A stretch of DNA of 47,086 nucleotides from Polyangiaceae bacterium. Lineage in GTDB: Bacteria > Myxococcota_A > Polyangia > Polyangiales > Polyangiaceae. Positions 1 to 8,621 of the stretch are shown here, piece by piece (positions within the stretch are counted from its first letter, which is position 1; each line of letters opens with the position of its first letter). The translations under genes and the position numbers were made by a program. The notes beneath the pieces are model-generated. The model saw only the letters and a list, made by a program, of their open reading frames with translations. It did no database searches and was not told the origin of the DNA. The stretch covers positions 1-47,086 of the forward strand of contig JAICQQ010000043.1 of assembly GCA_025937785.1 (NCBI GenBank), in the 5' to 3' direction.

Positions 1-1
1 A

Positions 2-337
2 ACGACGTCGGTCGCAGGCTCTTTCGCCGCGCCTCGAGCAGAGAGAGGCAAGACGCATGCCCAGGTTCCGCGCCAGCGCGGCGCGGCTTCGGTGCGACGT
101 GAGGTGCGCGAGCGGGATGGGCTGCAGTGTGCCTTTGTCGATGAGTTCGGACAGCGCTGTCGCGAAACACGGTTTCTAGAGCTCCACCACGAACTCGCCC
201 ACGCGCTGGGTGGTCGCGAGACCGTGGGAAACCTCAGGATGTACTGCCGGGCCCACAATGCGCTGGCTGCTGAGCAAGACTTCGGACGCGAGCTCATCCT
301 CGAGCGCATCTCGGGGCGCTTTCGCCGACGCCGTTGA
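2..337 (+). CDS. HNH endonuclease, C-terminal fragment (5' end outside window)
   Basis: The frame is open from the window edge to the TGA at 335-337, so this is the 3' part of a longer gene. It has the layout of a small HNH nuclease domain: a basic stretch (VRREVRERDG), a Cys-containing strand (LQCAFVD..GQRC), the LELHH pair with the general-base and metal-binding histidines, an Asn in GNLRMYC, and a final CRAHN. Myxobacterial genomes carry many HNH proteins ending in this kind of RCRAHN..AAEQDFG tail. This is family knowledge recalled, not searched. The GTG at 92 could start a short protein, but it would remove residues upstream of the domain, so I read the gene as cut by the window edge. 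Substrate and role cannot be told; it could be a mobile-element nuclease or a stand-alone HNH protein. Confidence 0.7.
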   Translation, partial: TTSVAGSFAAPRAERGKTHAQVPRQRGAASVRREVRERDGLQCAFVDEFGQRCRETRFLELHHELAHALGGRETVGNLRMYCRAHNALAAEQDFGRELILERISGRFRRRR

Positions 338-871
338 TCGTGTCTGCGCGGCTTCAGCGTGCTTGTCGCTGACCAGGGTCAGGCTCAGGCATCGGGGTGG
401 ATCAGGTTCTGGATCAGGGACAGGACCAGGACTGGATCAGGTTCTGGAGCAGGGGACAGGACCAGCAGGAAAGCGTACCTCTCGCCTCGAAGACGCTTGT
501 CAATTCTGCTCGTGAAACCATGATGGCGCTCCGGTTGGCGGGCGCTCGTTGTTACTTGTCCTCTGCCGAAGCTCAGGCCGGCGTCTGGGTGCTCGACGGC
601 ATCATTGCCGTCCTGTGGACCCTGGCTTCTCTCCGCTGAGCCACCAGCTTGGGGTCGGCTCGCCACCGGGGCGAGGCTCAGCTACCAAACAAGAAGGCCC
701 GCAAGCTGCTCTTCCGTCAACGCGGGCATGTTTCCAAGCCGATTCATTCTATTGACTCATTGACAGCTCACGCATTGCTTCGGCGGACATCGAGTGCGCT
801 ATTGCGCTGGCTCGCCGCGCAGCTGCTATCAGGCGCGCGACACCAAGCGTCGCCAGCCTCGTGGGGCCGGT
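338..871. other. Non-coding stretch between HNH gene and carbonic anhydrase
   Basis: Several short open frames occur on both strands, but none has a recognisable domain, a good ribosome binding site or a low-complexity-free sequence. The only structure seen is the 35-bp tandem duplication at 399-469. The rest appears featureless. Confidence 0.5.
399..469. repeat. 35-bp tandem duplication
   Basis: Two adjacent units begin at 399 and 434. Each starts GGATCAGGTTCTGGA and ends in GACAGGACCAG, with a one-base length difference. The units are themselves built from shorter GATCAGG/GACAGGAC motifs. It lies in non-coding DNA, and no function is visible. Confidence 0.75.
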
Positions 872-1525
872 TCATTGCGGCAGGGCGATGCCGCCTTCGA
901 GCTGGGGTACGCCGTCGAAGAACTCGACGACACCGGTGGTCAGCGAGTACTCGGCGCCCACCACTAGCAAGCCGTCGTCCATGATCAGCTGCTCGAGGAT
1001 GGTCGAACCGTGTCGCAGGTGGCTTGCCGAAGCTTGGATGTTTGCGCGCACCGCGTGGTGAATCAGCGCCTCTTGGTCGTCCTTCAAGTCGGTCGCCATG
1101 AGCGGTTCGACCGAAGGCCGCACGCGCTCGACGATGGACCGCAGATTGGGGGACTGCGCGTTCGACGGCTGCCGAAGCTGCTCGATAGTCGCCGAGATTG
1201 CGCCGCAGTTCGAGTGACCGAGCACGACTACCAGGCGAGTGCGGAAGCGATCGGCCGCGAACTCTACGCTGCCGACCTGAGACGGCGCCACGATGTTGCC
1301 CGCGACCCGAATCACGAACAGGTCGCCCAAGCCCTGATCGAAAACCAGTTCAGCCGGCACCCGCGAATCCGAGCAGCCCAGGATGATCGCGAAGGGGTCC
1401 TGGCGTTGAATCAGCTCGGTGCGCCGGCGTTCGCTCTTGAGCGACTTGTGATCCCTCAAATCGTCAGCGAAGCGGCGGTTACCTTCCTGAAGCCGGGCGA
1501 GGGCTTCGATTGCCGAGAGTGTCAC
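872..1525 (-). CDS. beta-class carbonic anhydrase
   Basis: This 217-residue protein matches the beta-carbonic anhydrase family, which interconverts CO2 and bicarbonate at a zinc site in the cytoplasm. The catalytic Asp-Arg dyad and first zinc Cys are in CSDSR (C51, D53, R55). The other zinc ligands are in GHSNCGA (H104, C107). RVAGN at about 73-77 and the N-terminal LQEGNRRF helix are also family hallmarks. Length is normal for the family. The gene stands alone, 76 bp from the acyl-CoA dehydrogenase on the same strand, which reads towards it, so co-transcription is possible but not indicated functionally. Likely roles are supplying bicarbonate for carboxylases and pH balance. The ATG at 1525 fits the usual N-terminus. 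Confidence 0.93.
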   Translation of the reverse strand: MTLSAIEALARLQEGNRRFADDLRDHKSLKSERRRTELIQRQDPFAIILGCSDSRVPAELVFDQGLGDLFVIRVAGNIVAPSQVGSVEFAADRFRTRLVVVLGHSNCGAISATIEQLRQPSNAQSPNLRSIVERVRPSVEPLMATDLKDDQEALIHHAVRANIQASASHLRHGSTILEQLIMDDGLLVVGAEYSLTTGVVEFFDGVPQLEGGIALPQ

Positions 1526-1601
1526 CTACACCTACTTTCTTTCGTGAAGCATGGGCCGGCTGCGTTTCTTGATACTTTCAAGCGGTTCTAGAACGGGGTG
1601 C

Positions 1602-2717
1602 CTAGAAAGCCTTGGGCAGCTCGAGCACACGGTGCGAGACATAGCTCAGCAGCATGTTGTTGAACACGAAGACCGTACACTCTCTCAACTTTCGCTCGAT
1701 GTGCATTTCTGACGCGAGTGCCCAGCCCCCGAACGCAGTCAGGGCCGCGCGCGCCATTTCCCAGGCGGCCTCGGACGCCAAGATTTTCGCCAGCGCCGAA
1801 CGTCCGCCGGCATCGGAACCGGAACGCAGCTCTCTCAGCGCGTCCCAGCGCATCAGATCCGCGGCCTCGATCTTCGCGTAGGCCTGGGCGAGCGGGTACT
1901 GGACGCCCTGATTTTGCCCGATCGGGCGGTTGAAGGTGTGGCGAGACTTCGCTTGTTCCAGGCTCTTGTCCAGCAAAAACCGCGCGTTACCGATCGACTC
2001 GGCCGCCGCGAGAATCCTGCGCAGCGCGAAGCCACGCATCAAGCAAGCGAGCCCCTCACCCGGGGCACCGACGCGAGCGGAGTCGGGAACCCAGAGCCCG
2101 TCCACGAAGAGCGACGTGGTCATGCGGTTCACGACCATCGGCATGGGGCGCACTTCGATGTGGTGTTTCGCCTCGGCGACGTCGATCAGGAACAAGGTGG
2201 GTCCTACCTCGGAATTCACGAGCAGCAGCAGGAGTTCCGTGTGCTCGGCCATCGAGATGAACATCTTCTTGGCTTCCAGCACCCATCCGTCGCCCTGGCG
2301 CTTGGCGGAGCTCTCGAGCTGGCTCATGTCCGCCCCGCTATCGCTCTCGGTCGCGGCCACAGCCAGACACTTGAGCTTCCCCTTTGCAATCTGCTCCAGC
2401 CGAGCGCGCTGTGCCTCGCTCCCGCTGCGAACGATCACCCCCGAGATGGCCATCTGCGCGTTGATGGCCGCCGCGTCCCCGCCTTGTCGGTTGATCTCCT
2501 CGACGATGACGCTCGCGACCTCGGGACCGGCGTCGCTGCCCCCGTAAGCTTCCGGAATCAGTGTCCCGAAGTAGCCGGCCTCGGCCATGGCGTCGAAGAA
2601 CTCGGAAGGAAACTGCTTTTGTTCGTCGAGACGCCTCCAGTAGTCGGCATCGTAGCGGCGCATGATGCCACGAACTGCCTGACGAACCGCTGCGAGCTCT
2701 GCTCCTTCTACCGACAC
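1602..2717 (-). CDS. acyl-CoA dehydrogenase family protein
   Basis: About 371 residues with the acyl-CoA dehydrogenase layout: an N-terminal helical domain (DYWRRLDEQKQFP, then GYFGTLIPEAYGG), a middle beta domain (AVAATESDSGAD, then KKMFISMAEHTELLLLLV), and a C-terminal helical domain (RHTFNRPIGQNQGVQYPLA and the AFGGWALASEM segment). Members use FAD to dehydrogenate acyl-CoA thioesters and pass electrons to electron-transfer flavoprotein. I chose the GTG at 2717 because it begins just before the conserved first helix and gives a normal length. An in-frame ATG at 2777 would add 20 residues, and a still longer extension to 3014 would run into the divergent gene at 2872. No acyl-CoA partner genes are adjacent, so the substrate is unknown. 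Confidence 0.88.
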   Translation of the reverse strand: MSVEGAELAAVRQAVRGIMRRYDADYWRRLDEQKQFPSEFFDAMAEAGYFGTLIPEAYGGSDAGPEVASVIVEEINRQGGDAAAINAQMAISGVIVRSGSEAQRARLEQIAKGKLKCLAVAATESDSGADMSQLESSAKRQGDGWVLEAKKMFISMAEHTELLLLLVNSEVGPTLFLIDVAEAKHHIEVRPMPMVVNRMTTSLFVDGLWVPDSARVGAPGEGLACLMRGFALRRILAAAESIGNARFLLDKSLEQAKSRHTFNRPIGQNQGVQYPLAQAYAKIEAADLMRWDALRELRSGSDAGGRSALAKILASEAAWEMARAALTAFGGWALASEMHIERKLRECTVFVFNNMLLSYVSHRVLELPKAF

Positions 2718-2817
2718 GCCCTCGAGTGTTGCATGTCGAGCGCGTCCCGGAAACGGTAACCGCCGCCCTCCGTGCATCCCGGCGTTGCAAGCCGGCCCCG
2801 ATCGAGTAAAAGCCGGG

Positions 2818-2854
2818 TTCCGACCTAGAGATTCCGACCTAGAGATTCCGACCC
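2818..2854. repeat. 14-bp tandem repeat in divergent promoter region
   Basis: TTCCGACCTAGAGA occurs twice head to tail (2818-2831, 2832-2845), followed by a partial third copy (2846-2854). It lies between the divergent starts at 2717 and 2872. The location would suit a repeated operator, but slippage-generated repetition is equally possible. Confidence 0.8.
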
Positions 2855-2871
2855 ATAGAGAGCAGCGACCC

Positions 2872-4191
2872 GTGGACGACCTGGACACACTGGCGGTAGA
2901 CCGCGAGCTCCGCAAATGTTGCGAGCGCTGGGTCGGGTATCGTCGCGCGCTGCAGGCGGGTCGCGTTCCTGCGAGCGATCCGTTCACTCCGTCTCGCTGG
3001 GTCCTCGGGCGCAAGACCTTCTACGAACTCGGCGAGCTCGAACACGATCCAATCGCGCCTGCCGTCAGGCGCTGGGTCTACCGTTTGACCGAGCAGCGGG
3101 TGAACAGCGACCTCAGCCTCGAATTGTCCAAGCGGCTTTATCGCGACGAGCACGCCATTGCCGAACCCGAAGACGGTCGCTTCACGCTCGCCGCGCTGCT
3201 GCGACAGGGCCTCGCCGTCGGTCCCAAGCCTGCGCTGTGGCTCGGACAAGCGTTGAAGCACACCGAGCAAGTACAAGAGACCGTGCTGCAGCTGTGGGAG
3301 CGCCGCCAAGAGCTCGCGGCCCGCTTCGCGCTGAGCTCGCCCGACGCGCTCAGCGCGCCTTGTGAGAACCTCTACGAGCACGCCGAACGCTGGGTCACGG
3401 CGTCCGAAGCGCCTTGGCAAACCTCAGCGATCATCACCCCTGCGGCGCTCATCGAACAAGCGCTGGGCGACCCCGGACGACTCGAGTGGCCCGCGCGGCT
3501 CGTGCCACGCGTACTCCTCGATTTCTTTGCGGACACACGCCTGCTCGAAGCGCTCGAACTCGACCCTGGGCGGCTGCCCGCGGCGCTCGCGCCCACCAGC
3601 TACATGCGCGCCCTGGCGCGTCTGGGTGCGGCTTTCTGCGACGCCAACGCGCCCAAGGACCAACCGTTCTCCATCGCTCACGACGCCTGGGGCCTCGAGC
3701 GGCGGCGACACGGCGCCATCTTCGGCCTGTTGTTGCTGAATGCGGAGTTTCTACGGCGCCACTTCGGAGCCAGCCGAGAAGCGATCCGCCAAGCACGCCG
3801 CAGCCTCGGTACGAGCCTGCTCATCGCAAGTAGAATCGCGGCCTTGCGCGTGCTTTCGAGGCGAGCGGCGCTGAGCGGCAGGAAGGCGTTTCTGGAGTCC
3901 TTCGAGGAGCGAACGGTGCGAGTGTGCCGGGTCGAGCTACCGCTGCGAACGGCCGGAGTGTTCATGCGCCTGCACGACGACGACCCGCAGCGCTTCGCGG
4001 GCCTCTTGCTCGGAGCTGCAGCAAGTCAGCGCCTGACCGAAAGCCATGACGAAGATTGGTTCCGGAATCCTCGCGCCGTGGATCAGCTGCGCAGCGAAGC
4101 CGCCTTGCCTCCGTGCTTCGATGCCAATCCGGACGAGCTCGCGCGCGGCGCTGACGTGCTCGGTCGCCTGATCGAAGGCAGCGTCGTGTGA
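2872..4191 (+). CDS. conserved-looking protein of unknown function, 439 aa
   Basis: I do not recognise a family. The product is rich in Leu, Ala, Arg and Glu and looks mostly alpha-helical and soluble. It has no signal peptide, no clear membrane segment and no known catalytic motif. Recurrent features are regularly spaced leucines and the tracts RLARGA-like/GLLLGAA near the C-terminus, suggesting a helical-repeat fold. This is inference from composition. I chose the GTG at 2872, since the TTG extension to 2785 would translate the 14-bp repeats and overlap the divergent acyl-CoA dehydrogenase leader. Third-position GC bias is strong across the frame, supporting real coding. The stop lies 6 bp from the stop of the convergent barrel gene. 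Confidence 0.75.
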   Translation: MDDLDTLAVDRELRKCCERWVGYRRALQAGRVPASDPFTPSRWVLGRKTFYELGELEHDPIAPAVRRWVYRLTEQRVNSDLSLELSKRLYRDEHAIAEPEDGRFTLAALLRQGLAVGPKPALWLGQALKHTEQVQETVLQLWERRQELAARFALSSPDALSAPCENLYEHAERWVTASEAPWQTSAIITPAALIEQALGDPGRLEWPARLVPRVLLDFFADTRLLEALELDPGRLPAALAPTSYMRALARLGAAFCDANAPKDQPFSIAHDAWGLERRRHGAIFGLLLLNAEFLRRHFGASREAIRQARRSLGTSLLIASRIAALRVLSRRAALSGRKAFLESFEERTVRVCRVELPLRTAGVFMRLHDDDPQRFAGLLLGAAASQRLTESHDEDWFRNPRAVDQLRSEAALPPCFDANPDELARGADVLGRLIEGSVV

Positions 4192-4197
4192 TACTCG

Positions 4198-5244
4198 CTA
4201 GAACTCGTTGGACGGGCTGGGGGTGAGCCCGCTCGTCTCGAGGTGCAGCGTCAGCCCGAAAACGATGGCGGTCGCCTCTTCACCGCTGACGTAGCGGCGC
4301 ACGGCAACGTCGGCGGAGAAGCTGCGATCGGTGTAGCCCACCCCTGCGCTCACAGCGTGTGATTCGAGACCGGTGTCGTAGCGATAGCCCGCGCGAATCG
4401 GCACCGCGCCCCCGATGAGGTACTCCACGCCGCCCATGCCGCGCACGGTGGTTTCGTCCCAGGTCGTGAAATCGAACACGACATCGGCCTCGATACCGAA
4501 GTCGTTGGTGGCGAAGCCGACCGCACCGCCCGCGGTGAGCGGCTGAAAGCCGCTGCCGGGGTCGCTGAGGTTGTTGCCGACCACGGCGATGTAGAACGAG
4601 TCAGTCGGCTTGATGGTGACGCCTGCATCGAAGCTGAACCCCTCGACGATGCGTTCGTCTTCGAGGCCTCCGGAAGCAAGGCTGTCGCCGAGCGGTCCTT
4701 CCCCATCCTGTGCGAGCCACAAGTAGCGACCTCCGAGGCCCAAAAAGAACTTGTTCTGGAGCGGAAGCGCGAGCGCGAACCTGAGATCGTTGTACTGGCG
4801 ATCCAGCGTGTCTTTATCCTGTTGATTCCAGGTGTAGCCCACGCCCCCAGCGATACCCTTGGTGTTCACGATGGAATCCACCGCCGCGCCACCGAAGCTC
4901 ACGCGCTTCGCCTCCGGCCAGATCTCGGAGAACCCGCCCAGGTGATACACCTGAGTGCGAGCCATGTTCGCAGGGTTCATGAACAAGCCCCCTACCGAAT
5001 AGCTGGTCGCTCGCTGTGCCCCACCGAGCGCCATGGTCCGCGGCGTTTCGGACTCACCATAGTTATAGCCGACCTCGGGCGGTAGCTCGGTCTCTGCCTT
5101 GGCTGCTTTGCTCGGACACGAGAGCGCAAGACAAGCAACCATGCCGCAAGTCGCGCGACCGCTCCGCGAGGCACAGGACGCAGCGAGTTGACGAGTTCGC
5201 GATCGTAACGTTGGGGTGATGCGGTGTAGAAGCGCGTCGGGCAT
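4198..5244 (-). CDS. outer-membrane beta-barrel protein (PorV/FadL-like appearance)
   Basis: A 348-residue exported protein. The first ~50 residues are basic and then hydrophobic (CGMVACLALSC..AAKA), resembling a signal peptide. An internal ATG at 5142 would give a shorter, more conventional leader. The rest is a run of alternating hydrophobic strands with Gly and aromatic residues (VGGLFMNPANMA, FFLGLGGRYLWLA, FYIAVVGNNLSDPGSGFQPL, IRAGYRYDTG). The MALGGAQRA and MNPANMA segments recall the N-terminal hatch region of FadL/PorV-type barrels. Such proteins sit in the outer membrane and often carry hydrophobic solutes or serve secretion systems. The final strand is displaced from the C-terminus by a short tail. 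Its own promoter must lie in the 795-bp region shared with dnaA. Confidence 0.7.
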   Translation of the reverse strand: MPDALLHRITPTLRSRTRQLAASCASRSGRATCGMVACLALSCPSKAAKAETELPPEVGYNYGESETPRTMALGGAQRATSYSVGGLFMNPANMARTQVYHLGGFSEIWPEAKRVSFGGAAVDSIVNTKGIAGGVGYTWNQQDKDTLDRQYNDLRFALALPLQNKFFLGLGGRYLWLAQDGEGPLGDSLASGGLEDERIVEGFSFDAGVTIKPTDSFYIAVVGNNLSDPGSGFQPLTAGGAVGFATNDFGIEADVVFDFTTWDETTVRGMGGVEYLIGGAVPIRAGYRYDTGLESHAVSAGVGYTDRSFSADVAVRRYVSGEEATAIVFGLTLHLETSGLTPSPSNEF

Positions 5245-5290
5245 GGTGAGGTGCGGCTCGATAACAGCGCGTACCCTCAGGCAGGCAAGA

Positions 5291-5341
5291 AGGCCAAAAA
5301 ATCAATGCTGAAAATTTTTGGAGAAAATCTTCGTTTTCTTG
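5291..5341. promoter_or_regulatory. AT-rich block, candidate DNA-unwinding element
   Basis: In very GC-rich surroundings this stretch is only about a quarter G+C by hand count, with runs such as AAAAAATCAA, GAAAATTTTTGG and CGTTTTCTT. It could be a duplex-unwinding element for an origin at dnaA, or simply the promoter of the barrel gene that starts at 5244. Its distance from the strong DnaA boxes (~600 bp) is longer than usual for a compact origin. Confidence 0.35.
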
Positions 5342-5937
5342 TCCCACGACTCTTGACCTACAAAACCAAGGAAGTTGCCGCGCGATGAAATTCACGAGCC
5401 AGCGGCGACTCACGAACATAGCTATTCCATGCCGGTTCAGTGACGCGCGCCAAAAACCCTTTTCCTCAATCCCTCAAGCACGTCGAGCGGCGACGCACGA
5501 ACCAGCGTCTTTTTCCCCAAGAAGCCCGCGCGAGAAATTGTGGACTTGAACTCCGCCAAAGACCGGTGCTAGCTGCCCAACTCTAGCGCACGGGAGCACT
5601 CTCCTTCTGGGCCGCGCGCCCTATTTCGTGAAGGCGAGCAAGATAGTCACGCCCTTCGATCTCAAGTTGATGCACGCTTCAGACAACTTCACCCCGCATC
5701 GGTGCATGCCCCCCTCGTTGACCGCGTGTCAGCGAGTCACGGCTGCAAGCTCGGCTTCTCCAGAGCGCCCCGTGTACCAGCTAGAATCTGTGGTTGGTGA
5801 ACCTTCGACATGAAGCTTTTTGTCCGAGTTCACGCCAAGCCAGCGCAGCAACCACAGTCACAGATGCGTAGTCACCCCGCTACCCAGTCCGTAGAGACCC
5901 CGTCCCGCATCCGCACGTAGGCGCGCCGTTCGATCCA

Positions 5938-5946
5938 TTGTCCACA
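5938..5946 (+). promoter_or_regulatory. DnaA box TTGTCCACA
   Basis: It differs by one base from the TTATCCACA consensus. It sits 94 bp upstream of the dnaA ATG and faces the second box at 5951, making a closely spaced inverted pair. Confidence 0.7.
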
Positions 5947-5950
5947 GTGT

Positions 5951-5959
5951 TGTGGATAA
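5951..5959 (-). promoter_or_regulatory. DnaA box TTATCCACA (perfect)
   Basis: The plus strand reads TGTGGATAA, the exact complement of the consensus. With the box at 5938 it forms an inverted pair 4 bp apart, suited to DnaA binding and repression of dnaA or to origin assembly. Confidence 0.8.
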
Positions 5960-6039
5960 CCTGGGGGGGTTGCTCTTTTTGTCGAGCCACCCGGTTCGCC
6001 GAGTTTCCGAGGACGCCCACTCATCCAACCCTAGAACCG

Positions 6040-7452
6040 ATGCTGAGTAATCTAGACGTGATCACCCATTGGAATAAGGCCATCGAGTACACCCGCAGTC
6101 GCTCGCCTGCATCATTCGAGCAGTGGTTCTCGAGCATTCAGTTTGACCAGCTGGACGAGGGCGTGTTGAGACTCACAGCGCGCGACGGCTTCGTGCGGGA
6201 CTGGGTCAAGGCACACTTCCTGCCCGACCTGCTGACGCAACTGGACAAACTTCTGGGCCAACCGGGCGCGCAAGGGATACGAGTGCAGTGGAGCATCAAC
6301 AGCGACTTGGAGAACCCAGTCTGCGCGGCTAAGGTGAGCCGCACCATCCCACCCCCACCTCCAACTTCGCGCCCCGTCGAGCGTCTCGCTTCCGTGCCCC
6401 CGTCTCGCCCTCCAGCCCTCACGGTCAACCTCAACCCGAAGTACACCTTCTCCAACTTCGTGGTGGGGCCATCGAACGAGCTTGCCCACGCTGCAGCGCT
6501 GGCTTCTGCTGGCGGCGGCGGCCCGCGCTACAATCCACTCTTCATCGCCGGCGGCACCGGCCTCGGCAAGACGCACTTGATGCATGCCATCGCGCACAAG
6601 GTGCTCGAAGGTCGACCCGTCGCGCGCATCGTCTACGTCTCCGCGGAACATTTCACGAACGAGTTCATCGAAGCGTTGCAGCACCACAAGATGGACGACT
6701 TCCGCACGCGGTATCGGACCGATTGTGACTTGCTGCTACTCGACGATATCCAATTCCTGGCCGGCCGCGAACAGACGCAGGAAGAGTTCTTCCACACGTT
6801 CAATGCGCTGCACGACGCCGACAAGCCGATCATCGTCACCAGCGACAAGTATCCGCAGCAGTTGCAGCGGATGCCAGAGCGCTTGGTATCGCGGTTCACG
6901 TCGGGGCTGGTGGCCGACATTCAGGTGCCGCAGCTCGAAACCCGCGTCGCCATCGTGAAGAAGAAGGCCTACCTCGAAGGTATCAAGCTGGACGACGAGG
7001 TGGCGGTGTTGCTCGCACAAAATGTGCAAAGCAACGTGCGCGAGCTCGAAGGTGCCCTCATTCGCCTGGCGGCCAAGTCGTCGCTCACCGGCAGGCCCAT
7101 CGATCAAGAGTTCACGTTGAGCGAGCTGGCCAAAGCAGCCCCCGCCCAGCGCGACATCATGAGCGTCGAGGACATCCAGCGCGCCGTGTGCGGGCACTTT
7201 CGCCTGAGCAACGCGGAGCTCTTGAGCAAGGACCGGCACAAGAGCATCGCGTTCGCTCGCCAGGTCGCCATGTACCTATGCCGCCAGCGGCTGAAGTGCA
7301 GCTTCCCAGAGCTGGGGCGCGCCTTCGGCAACCGCGATCACACGACGGTGATGAGCGCCGTGCGTCGTGTCGAAGCCCTGCGCGCCAAAGATCCGCAAGT
7401 GAACGCGCATCTCGAGGCGATCGAGCAGCGGCTCGCCGCGTCCGAAGAATGA
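6040..7452 (+). CDS. dnaA: chromosomal replication initiator protein DnaA
   Basis: DnaA is the AAA+ ATPase that binds DnaA boxes, melts the origin and loads the replicative helicase. All four domains are visible in 470 residues: domain I (about 1-85, with WNKAIEYTRSRSPASFEQWF), a Pro-rich linker (100-128), the AAA+ core with NPKYTFSNFVVGPSNELAH, Walker A GGTGLGKTH (171-179) and Walker B LLLLDDIQF (231-239), then the C-terminal DNA-binding domain with FGNRDHTTVMSAVRRVE. The ATG at 6040 matches the normal N-terminus. A TTG extension to 5938 would translate the DnaA boxes and is rejected. No good ribosome binding site precedes the ATG. dnaN does not follow: the next gene is convergent, unlike the classical dnaA-dnaN-recF order. 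Confidence 0.97.
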   Translation: MLSNLDVITHWNKAIEYTRSRSPASFEQWFSSIQFDQLDEGVLRLTARDGFVRDWVKAHFLPDLLTQLDKLLGQPGAQGIRVQWSINSDLENPVCAAKVSRTIPPPPPTSRPVERLASVPPSRPPALTVNLNPKYTFSNFVVGPSNELAHAAALASAGGGGPRYNPLFIAGGTGLGKTHLMHAIAHKVLEGRPVARIVYVSAEHFTNEFIEALQHHKMDDFRTRYRTDCDLLLLDDIQFLAGREQTQEEFFHTFNALHDADKPIIVTSDKYPQQLQRMPERLVSRFTSGLVADIQVPQLETRVAIVKKKAYLEGIKLDDEVAVLLAQNVQSNVRELEGALIRLAAKSSLTGRPIDQEFTLSELAKAAPAQRDIMSVEDIQRAVCGHFRLSNAELLSKDRHKSIAFARQVAMYLCRQRLKCSFPELGRAFGNRDHTTVMSAVRRVEALRAKDPQVNAHLEAIEQRLAASEE

Positions 7453-7468
7453 CCCCCGCGCGTCATTG

Positions 7469-8203
7469 CTAGGGCGCCGAGGGGCCGCCCTTTGCGTTGC
7501 GCGCCGCTGCGGGCGCGGGCATCGACGGCGCGGGCTCCTTCGCCGCCTGCGTTTCGGAGTCCGGCGACGACGAGCGATCCGGAGCATAGCTGTTCTTCAG
7601 CACGACCGGCGGCAGTGGCACCGGTTGCCGAGGCGCTGGTTCGGGAAGCCTCACGACGACCCCCGCGATGTGCGCTGCCACAGCGTCCACGACTTCACCC
7701 GCCGCCTGCCCGAGGCCGCTTCCGTAAGCAAAGTCGCCGCGCGACCGCGTGCTGAGACTTTCACCCTCGAGCGGAAGGCCATCGCGGACGACACGCCAGC
7801 GCCCCTTGGCAGCCGCTGACCACCCGTAGCGGGAAGCGTCGGGGGGCAGCGCGTCGAGCTTCAACTCGACCTGCACCAGGTAGTCGCCGGGGGCGAGCTC
7901 ATCCCCGTGCCGTCGCACCGTTACTTCGGGAAAGCTGGGCCAGAGCAAATCGGCGAGCGAGTCCTCGATGGCGCTCCGCACCCCGACGAAGCAAAGCGTC
8001 TGGTACTGCTCGTAGGCAACGCACTGCGAATCTGCCACTCCTTCGGGCGCGAGCTGAATCACCAGGCGCCCCGCGTGGCGCGTGATGGGATCGGGCAACG
8101 GGGGCAGCTGGCTCCGCTGCACCTCGGCGGTATGTCCGCCAAAACAGCCGGAGAGTGCGAGCGGCAGCGCGCCCGCCAAAATCGCGTGCTTGCGTGGTTC
8201 CAT
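7469..8203 (-). CDS. putative lipoprotein of unknown function
   Basis: A 244-residue product starting with a basic n-region, a hydrophobic stretch and the lipobox LALSGC, with the acylated Cys at position 20. The mature part has a compact domain with possible beta strands (GDYLVQVELKLDALP, GRWRVVRDGLPLEG) and ends in an Ala/Pro/Ser-rich, probably disordered tail. I do not recognise the domain. Its size and location could suit an envelope-assembly lipoprotein, but nothing specific shows this. It is convergent with dnaA, with 16 bp between the stops, and diverges from the small gene at 8385. Confidence 0.75.
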   Translation of the reverse strand: MEPRKHAILAGALPLALSGCFGGHTAEVQRSQLPPLPDPITRHAGRLVIQLAPEGVADSQCVAYEQYQTLCFVGVRSAIEDSLADLLWPSFPEVTVRRHGDELAPGDYLVQVELKLDALPPDASRYGWSAAAKGRWRVVRDGLPLEGESLSTRSRGDFAYGSGLGQAAGEVVDAVAAHIAGVVVRLPEPAPRQPVPLPPVVLKNSYAPDRSSSPDSETQAAKEPAPSMPAPAAARNAKGGPSAP

Positions 8204-8384
8204 GCTCGCGAAACGATAGCGTCAGCCCTGGCACGATCGCCAAGTTTCTGGCGCAGGAACCGCTCGGATATGCTGAGTTCGCCCACCTGTCGTGCGCTGA
8301 CGTGGGGTGCAGGCACCCATGACCCGTGCCGGAGGGTCCGGCCAAAAGCTGACAAATCACCAGCTGAGGCGTTACACTGTCCTG

Positions 8385-8621
8385 ATGGTCATGAGTCTCC
8401 GGCATCTGCACAGATGCATGACGGACCGCCGCAGGGTGGCGCTCGACGACGGGCGCCTCGCCAGAATCCTGCGGATAGACACTGAATTCCCGGCCAATCA
8501 GAGCACCGTGTCGGTGTGGACGGACACGCCGAAGGGGCCGAGTGTGACCAAAGTCGATCTCACCCGCATCGTCGGCCTGGCGCCGGATACCGAAGCGCCG
8601 CCCGCAGCCGAGTCGGCATAG
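8385..8621 (+). CDS. small hypothetical protein
   Basis: Up to 78 residues, from any of three in-frame ATGs (8385, 8391, 8418). The last gives a 67-residue protein beginning MTDRRRVALDDGRLARIL. The core looks like a small beta-rich domain (RILRIDTEFPANQSTVSVWTD, then VTKVDLTRIVGL), reminiscent of short proteins that handle a parameter or bind nucleic acid, but no family is recognised. It has its own promoter space, divergent from the lipoprotein at 8203. Coding-type GC bias supports it moderately. Confidence 0.5.
   Translation: MVMSLRHLHRCMTDRRRVALDDGRLARILRIDTEFPANQSTVSVWTDTPKGPSVTKVDLTRIVGLAPDTEAPPAAESA

Larger units (their letters stand above)
5245..6039. other. dnaA upstream region, candidate origin or autoregulatory region
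   Basis: This is the longest non-coding stretch in the window, lying between the divergent barrel gene and dnaA. It contains an AT-rich block at 5291-5341, a weak DnaA-box-like site at 5539-5547 (7 of 9 to TTGTCCACA on the minus strand) and two strong boxes at 5938-5946 and 5951-5959. Short open frames here have no support. Presence of dnaA, boxes and an AT-rich block is what an oriC would show, but two strong boxes are also enough for dnaA autoregulation alone. Confidence 0.5.

Noticed and set aside
5938..6039. TTG-initiated N-terminal extension of DnaA
   Set aside because: It would translate both DnaA boxes, and the extra 34 residues do not resemble DnaA domain I, which begins at the ATG at 6040.
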